Assembly: GCA_020049615.1 (NCBI GenBank)
Contig: JAIFKN010000162.1
Coordinates: forward strand, 1 to 6,716
DNA from: a bacterium
GTDB taxonomy: Bacteria > Planctomycetota > UBA11346
Reading direction: 5' to 3'
DNA: 6,716 nucleotides
Part shown: positions 6,337 to 6,716 of the stretch, one piece after another
How positions within the stretch are numbered: position 1 is the first letter of the stretch
How the letters are laid out: each line of letters opens with the position of its first letter
The notes under the pieces: model-generated
Told to the model about the DNA's origin: nothing
The model's database searches: none
Seen by the model: the letters and a program-made list of their open reading frames with translations, nothing else
Translations under genes and position numbers: made by a program

Positions 6337-6716
6337 ATGGCCAACAAGACCCTCTTCCAGTCGCTGCTCGGCGCCATCGTGCCGAAGACCGATGCGGCCA
6401 ACGCCGCCGGCGGCAAGGCCTACGCGCTGATGCCGAAGCCGGCCCTGGCGCAGTACGCCGCCACCGGCTGCCTCAACGGCACCTTCTACTACGCGGGCGC
6501 CGACGAGCAGCTCGAGACGGTCCTGACCCTGGCGCAGGCGGTCGAGCCCGAGTTCCTCGCCAAGGTCGCCATCCACGCCCGCGAGAGCGGCAACATGAAG
6601 GACATGCCGGCCCTGCTCCTGGCGGTGCTGGCGGTCCGCGATGTGCAGCTGCTCAAGCGCGTCTTCGCCCGCGTCTGCGACAACGGCAAGATGGTCCGCA
6701 CCTTCGTGCAGATCCT
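6337..6716 (+). CDS. rsr: TROVE-domain (Ro60/Rsr-like) RNA-binding protein, N-terminal part
   Basis: The frame is open from ATG 6337 to the window end (126 codons), so the C-terminus is missing; TROVE proteins usually have about 500 residues. The visible part carries the N-terminal TROVE pattern: GGKAYALMPKPALAQYAATG (25-44), CLNGTFYYAGADEQL (45-59), a helical repeat with IHARESGNMKDMPALLLAVL, and RVCDNGKMVRTFVQI at the end. TROVE proteins form a HEAT-repeat ring that binds misfolded RNAs and Y RNAs, acting in RNA quality control, with a MIDAS-containing vWA-like domain at the C-terminus. It follows a sigma-54 promoter and is divergent from rtcR, matching the rsr-Y RNA-rtcBA operons known from Salmonella and other bacteria. 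Gly-Gly-Ala-type leader conservation and a modest GGAA ribosome site support the start. The downstream genes are not visible. Confidence 0.9.
   Translation, partial: MANKTLFQSLLGAIVPKTDAANAAGGKAYALMPKPALAQYAATGCLNGTFYYAGADEQLETVLTLAQAVEPEFLAKVAIHARESGNMKDMPALLLAVLAVRDVQLLKRVFARVCDNGKMVRTFVQI

Overview
The window is very GC-rich bacterial DNA, roughly 70% GC by eye, with codon third positions dominated by G and C. The secreted proteins, an FlgM-like anti-sigma factor, a sigma-54 activator and a single-cluster ferredoxin suggest a motile, diderm bacterium. The phylum cannot be fixed from sequence alone; a proteobacterium or a planctomycete-like lineage would both fit.

Layout: (1) Positions 1-556, minus strand: the N-terminal part of a periplasmic PhnD-like ABC-transporter binding protein, close to the putative selenate-binding subgroup. 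(2) 557-766: a divergent intergenic region with two GC-rich inverted repeats. (3) 767-1021, plus: a small [4Fe-4S] ferredoxin. (4) 1022-1145: a tandem heptamer, an inverted repeat and a possible sigma-28-type promoter. (5) 1146-4517, plus: a tight three-gene cluster. It holds an FlgM-like protein, an exported TPR protein whose frame is broken near 1571, and a 603-residue protein made of a Cys/His knuckle, 22 pentapeptide repeats, one membrane segment, a long coiled coil and a C-terminal beta-rich domain. (6) 4528-6150, minus: rtcR, convergent with the cluster. (7) 6151-6336: an AT-richer divergent control region with a near-consensus sigma-54 promoter. (8) 6337 to the window end, plus: the start of a TROVE (Ro60/Rsr) RNA-binding protein.

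Two themes stand out. The right end is the regulator and first gene of an RtcR-controlled RNA repair or RNA quality-control operon. RtcR senses an RNA-damage ligand through its CARF-like domain and activates sigma-54 transcription; rtcB, rtcA and a Y RNA may lie beyond the window. The middle is a less familiar module. A secreted TPR protein with a His/Pro/Ala tail precedes a membrane-anchored pentapeptide-repeat/coiled-coil protein, and the two are probably translationally coupled. They sit directly behind an FlgM-like anti-sigma factor, where flgN would often be expected. I found no tRNA, rRNA, CRISPR array or insertion sequence.
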